64,000 bases of DNA. Origin: Rhodospirillales bacterium. GTDB taxonomy: Bacteria > Pseudomonadota > Alphaproteobacteria > Rhodospirillales > Thalassospiraceae. The translations under genes were made by a program, and so were the position numbers. Position 1 is the stretch's first letter, and the number at the start of each line of letters is the position of its first letter. Location: assembly GCA_019634165.1 (NCBI GenBank), contig JAHQVT010000010.1:248001-312000 (forward strand), written 5' to 3'. A model generated the notes under the pieces. The model was not told where the DNA came from. It saw nothing but the letters and a program-made list of their open reading frames with translations, and did not search any database. Below, piece after piece: positions 63,820-64,000 of this stretch.

Positions 63820-64000
63820 TTAATCCGTTTCTTTTGCAATCTGCTGACACCAAGCAACCAGTGCCTTGCGCAAATCTGCCGTCTGCACGGTTATGGCCGG
63901 ATCGCCGGTTTCTTCATAGACCGGACTAATGTCGGTCGTCTCACGCCGCACATGAAGCATGTAAGCATTCATGCCCATTTCCCAATGGCTTTCGCCACCA
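63820..64000 (-). CDS. Unknown protein, only the C-terminal 59 residues in the window
   Basis: An open frame on the minus strand enters from the right edge and ends TAA at 63820-63822. The visible part has EMGMNAYMLHVRRETTD, PVYEETGDPAITVQTADL and ends AWCQQIAKETD. I do not recognise it and it may belong to a larger protein. Confidence 0.5.
   Translation of the reverse strand, partial: GGESHWEMGMNAYMLHVRRETTDISPVYEETGDPAITVQTADLRKALVAWCQQIAKETD

Overview
The window looks like chromosome of a free-living, heterotrophic alphaproteobacterium. The gene set (BioMNY biotin importer, sdhCDAB order, mesaconyl-CoA hydratase, urease with UrtABCDE, XdhABC) and the protein style fit a marine Rhodospirillales member such as Thalassospira. 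That genus is an inference from recall of protein families, not the result of a search. I saw no rRNA, tRNA, CRISPR array, insertion sequence or phage gene. Almost all of the window is ordinary metabolic chromosome; two visibly AT-richer genes (31296-32123 and 34704-35654) look like later arrivals.

Layout. 1-8 kb: end of a type I secretion ABC transporter, M48 protease with a small HNH protein, MarC, a CaxA-type Na+/Ca2+ exchanger, and a homodimeric pyruvate-dehydrogenase-E1-like transketolase. 8-13 kb: an orphan periplasmic binding protein; methionine gamma-lyase divergent from a TyrR-family activator, with a perfect TyrR box and a sigma-54 promoter between them; 3-hydroxybutyrate dehydrogenase. 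13-16.5 kb: LysR regulator divergent from the glutathione-dependent formaldehyde pathway (frmA, fghA). 16.5-19.5 kb: bioYMN, then an ArsR/AHSA1 pair with a repeated operator. 19.6-30.8 kb: one long minus-strand unit, urtABCDE-ureDABCEFG, behind a near-consensus sigma-54 promoter, with a candidate small RNA reading away from it. 31-39 kb: transglutaminase-like membrane protein, urate hydroxylase PuuD, LysR, DUF2971 protein, acetylpolyamine amidohydrolase, and a split PAS/MCP pair. 39-54 kb: purine salvage and catabolism (BMP-type ABC importer, guanine deaminase, xdhABC, uraH on the minus strand; puuE-uraD-alc-allA on the plus strand). 53.7-55 kb: a frameshifted HAD phosphatase and a TPR lipoprotein. 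55-58.8 kb: sdhCDAB. 59-61.5 kb: a CitE/Mcl-type lyase and mesaconyl-CoA hydratase. 61.5-64 kb: orphan sugar-binding-type periplasmic protein, serine hydrolase, partial unknown gene.

How it works together. The window encodes a nearly gap-free route from extracellular purines to ammonia: uptake and guanine deamination, xanthine dehydrogenase, urate hydroxylase (PuuD), 5-hydroxyisourate hydrolase, OHCU decarboxylase, allantoinase, allantoicase, ureidoglycolate lyase, then urea import or recapture and urease. The carbon end product, glyoxylate, could be condensed with an acyl-CoA by the nearby Mcl/Mch enzymes; that link is inference.

The best candidate for a little-described system is the methionine gamma-lyase locus: a TyrR-like ACT-PAS-AAA+-HTH protein that keeps a GAFTGA-like loop, a perfect TyrR box, and a consensus-like -24/-12 promoter for a sulfur amino acid lyase.
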